Assembly (NCBI GenBank): GCA_022606425.2
Contig: JAHDVF020000590.1
Coordinates: 496,001 to 560,000 of the forward strand
Origin: Lepidostoma basale
Taxonomy: Eukaryota; Arthropoda; Insecta; Trichoptera; Lepidostomatidae
Length of the DNA: 64,000 nucleotides
Direction: 5' to 3'
Of the stretch, positions 61,856-64,000 are shown in pieces (position 1 is the first letter of the stretch; every line of letters begins with the position of its first letter). The notes under the pieces are model-generated. The model was not told the DNA's origin. It saw only the letters and a program-made list of their open reading frames with translations, and did no database searches. Position numbers and translations under genes: made by a program.

Positions 61856-62395
61856 CACGAAATAAGGCGGAGCCCCACCGCGAGCAGGAACCGGTCAAGA
61901 CCAGCCACCCAGTCACCGGGATATTGTTGTATGACACAAGGAGTGAATAATGCTAGGATCCCGTAATTTCCGTCTTGAAGTCATTCAGAATCAAATCAAT
62001 GTTAATTCCATTGTAGTGGATCGTGGGGCAGACGGTAGGACACGGCGAGTGATTGGGGGGCGAGCGAAGAATAATAACCGAAAGTAACACAGAGCGAGCC
62101 GCACCCCTGCAGGTTGCGACAGGATGCGAGGGACCCGGGAATGGATGCTATTTCGACTGCTTTTTTCAACATTCACAAATGAACTCGGTGTGCATCCAGC
62201 GACATATATTGTCAGCGAGATTTTTTGTTTTGTTTCAACTTTGACATGAAAACCGCTAATGGTTGAAGTGAAATACCGTTGAAACCATTTGATTTTTATG
62301 TTTTCGTCTTTGGTTACTGAAATGTGTTTTCGGTGTATTTTTTATAAATAGATGTTGCATATTTGGCCTTTTGTTTAAAACTGATTTATTGTGTT
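61856..62395. promoter_or_regulatory. Repeat-free block upstream of a small frame
   Basis: G+C-richer, unique-looking DNA (61860-62160) with GAATCAAATCAATG (about 61988), GTGATTGG (about 62049) and TCAGCGAG words. Frames of 61-63 codons on both strands have no motif. If the small frame at 62402 is an exon, this could be its upstream region. That link is inference. Confidence 0.25.
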
Positions 62396-62401
62396 TTCAA
62401 T

Positions 62402-62515
62402 ATGGATTTCGTGTCCAGCTTATTTCTAAATAAAGCCCCGAAAAGACCGCCGAAGAAGCCAGTCGCTAGAAGGTGGCCGAAATTAGATAACAGGTGCTCT
62501 AAATCGGTCTTATGA
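62402..62515 (+). CDS. Possible small exon or ORF, 37 codons
   Basis: ATG at 62402 opens MDFVSSLFLNKAPKRPPKKP, VARRWPKLDNRCSKSVL, stop 62513-62515. It is short, but composition differs from the background (Lys/Arg/Pro-rich, non-A+T-biased codons) and the region is free of repeats. The codons after DNR run through AACAG followed by GTGCTC, a fair splice-donor context (CAG/GTGCTC), so the coding part may end there as a first exon. No known family recognised, and no acceptor or second exon identified. Chance is the main alternative. Confidence 0.2.
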   Translation: MDFVSSLFLNKAPKRPPKKPVARRWPKLDNRCSKSVL

Positions 62516-62750
62516 ACCGGAAAAACGGCTACTATACCAACTAGGTTACACCTTTGTATAATAATAAGTTAATAATTAAAAACTTGTAAATGCGACCATC
62601 TGATAAGTTATCATTCATTGCTGCCAGTGTAAAAATTTTCAACCACATTTATGTTGGAATTACTTGAGTGTTTATTATTTTATTTTTATTATGCTCTTAG
62701 ACAAGCTAAAATAAAATATGAAATATTTTAAACTGTGATACAAAACTAAA
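62516..62750. other. Short spacer
   Basis: A+T-rich; nothing recognised. Confidence 0.2.
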
Positions 62751-62754
62751 TTAA

Positions 62755-62872
62755 AAATAAATATAAATGAAAATGGGAACGACATGTTTCATCTTCCAAA
62801 GGAATTATCAAATGTCCTTATGTCAAAATATCAATAGATTTTAGAAAACATCTGTTTTCTAAAACATTGAAA
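62755..62872. mobile_element. UUGAUAA-type element, decayed
   Basis: GGGAACGACATGTTTCATCT, TCCAAAGGAATTATCAAATG, then TAGAAAACATCTGTTTTCTA. On the minus strand UUGAUAA is at 62811 to 62805 and GAAACAUGUC follows; helix II is eroded. The right arm is rudimentary. Confidence 0.6.
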
Positions 62873-64000
62873 CGTAAGTTGTATCTTCAATCTTATTGAC
62901 GGGTTAGTTACGAAGTAAACGGTTTGAAAATCATTGTTATGTGCGTTCTGCGAGGAAACTCGAGTGAATGCGATTGGCAGACAGTATACAGATAAAGTGG
63001 TTAAGACAAACATCTCCGCAGTGAGTAATTAGTCAGTTAATTGATAATCATGTAGTCATCTAAAGTCATCTCAGTGTGAATTATATTGTATTAGTCTGCC
63101 TGACATGGTCTGCGCTGGTAAACTTGATCCACGCTCGGGTGAGGTGTGTAGCCGAGGATGTACCCCGAAGATAACACATCACGTTTCCCACTCTCATAGA
63201 ATCTACACTTCAATTTTGAATTCAAAAGGTGAATTTGTTGACCAGAAAGATAACATAATACAACTAAATATCACGTTTCTCCAAAAAAACGTGTTTTATG
63301 TGTGTAACGGGGGAACCTGATATCTTAACCAAAACTTTTGTTCGCTCTAAGCCGAGCTTGCATCATTTAACCAGAGTACACGAGCATTTCTAAATCAAAC
63401 TGCAATACAAAAGCACTCGCAAGTGCCGGCATTGTTGCGGGTACGTACCACGCACATGAATGAAATATCAAAATCGTTTTGAATTTCCATCCAAGGTGTG
63501 CTTCGGGGCATTAATTTAGGTCCGGAATCGTACGGCGCTCGCGAACCTAACATTCGAGAACCTTCCGGGCTTGAACCCAATCCATTTGCATGAAGGTGCA
63601 CTAATCCGCGCATTGCCATTTACTAAATCCGTTTCTAAATTACTGCACTCGCAGGGATACAGGCGTGCGCGTGCTCTTCAGACTAGAAACTTGATGAACG
63701 GTGAATTGAGTGTATTGTTAGGCTTTGAGCATTAAAGATGGAAGGCATGCACATTGCGAAAACATGCCATTGAACTGTATTTGTGGAATATACTATTATC
63801 AGGACTACGCTTGTAACATAGCATACGTATCATGCCATCAACAATAGTTTGATACTCCCCCAGAATAGATCAGAAACCGAAGAGAATGTAAGAAATATAA
63901 ACTTTCAATCAAAAACCTGAAAGCTTAGTGAATTTAGTGACGAGAAATCCTTCAGATAATCCTCTCCTTAATATATTAAACTTTCTTCATAAGAAGAGTA
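62873..64000. other. Repeat-poor sequence to the window end, no gene
   Basis: Balanced-composition stretches at about 63105-63240 and 63410-63700 have frames of 71 and 74 codons without recognised motifs. No mobile element recognised. It could be unique non-coding or regulatory DNA. Confidence 0.3.

Overview
The window looks like A+T-rich intergenic or intronic DNA from a lepidopteran (moth or butterfly) genome. The reasons are the density of 5'-truncated LINEs of kinds common in Lepidoptera, a Helitron with lepidopteran-style ends (TCTATATA at 5', GTCAGCTAG at 3'), a tRNA-derived SINE, and no intact host gene. No open reading frame exceeds 139 codons. Every frame I can assign belongs to a transposable-element remnant. 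The species assignment is inference.

LINE fragments. I use these labels. Family A is a non-LTR retrotransposon tail with WFGHMERM, GRPRKTWHDQI, RACMTRCMNVEEA and SAYPSGE motifs and a (TTAG)n 3' tail; there are more than 20 pieces across the window. Family B is a CR1/L2-like LINE with PAYISELC and FGDRAF motifs and a GGCGC-containing 3' end followed by ATT or ATG repeats. Family C has LLYGCETWTL and a (GAA)n tail. Family D has EWRPRTG, GEAY and a GAT-repeat tail. Family E has RPGRPPKRW. Family F has SPKRLKDN. A Jockey-like family lies at 20.6-21.2 kb, and another Jockey/CR1-type tail at 13.0-13.5 kb. Four family A insertions still have visible target-site duplications, at 42.3, 44.4, 47.4 and 48.9 kb, and a fifth at 50.2 kb is probable.

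Foldback elements with hammerhead-ribozyme cores. Near-palindromic elements of about 170-290 bp, with decayed halves, are scattered from 7.8 kb to 62.9 kb. Several unrelated sequence families share one plan: two head-to-head copies of a motif reading CUGANGA, one extra base, helix II, GAAAC, two bases, GUH. This matches a hammerhead ribozyme with a minimal helix III. The clearest case is 60089-60265, where core, helix I and helix II can all be drawn. The most abundant family has UUGAUAA in place of CUGAUGA. That changes C3 and G8 together, the two core bases known to pair with each other. This is the best candidate for an undescribed system here.

Helitron. A 4-kb Helitron at 53278-57276 has clean ends and an A/T target. 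It holds a hAT-like inverted-repeat element, nested LINE tails, a 687-bp near-identical tandem duplication and a PIF1-type helicase remnant.

Remainder. Stretches without recognisable repeats include several G+C-richer islands (about 1.1, 2.6, 4.7, 10.1, 36.1, 37.1, 39.1, 41.3, 59.3, 61.0 and 62.0 kb). They look like unique non-coding sequence and could be cis-regulatory. The 8-mer TACTCGTA occurs far more often than base composition predicts.
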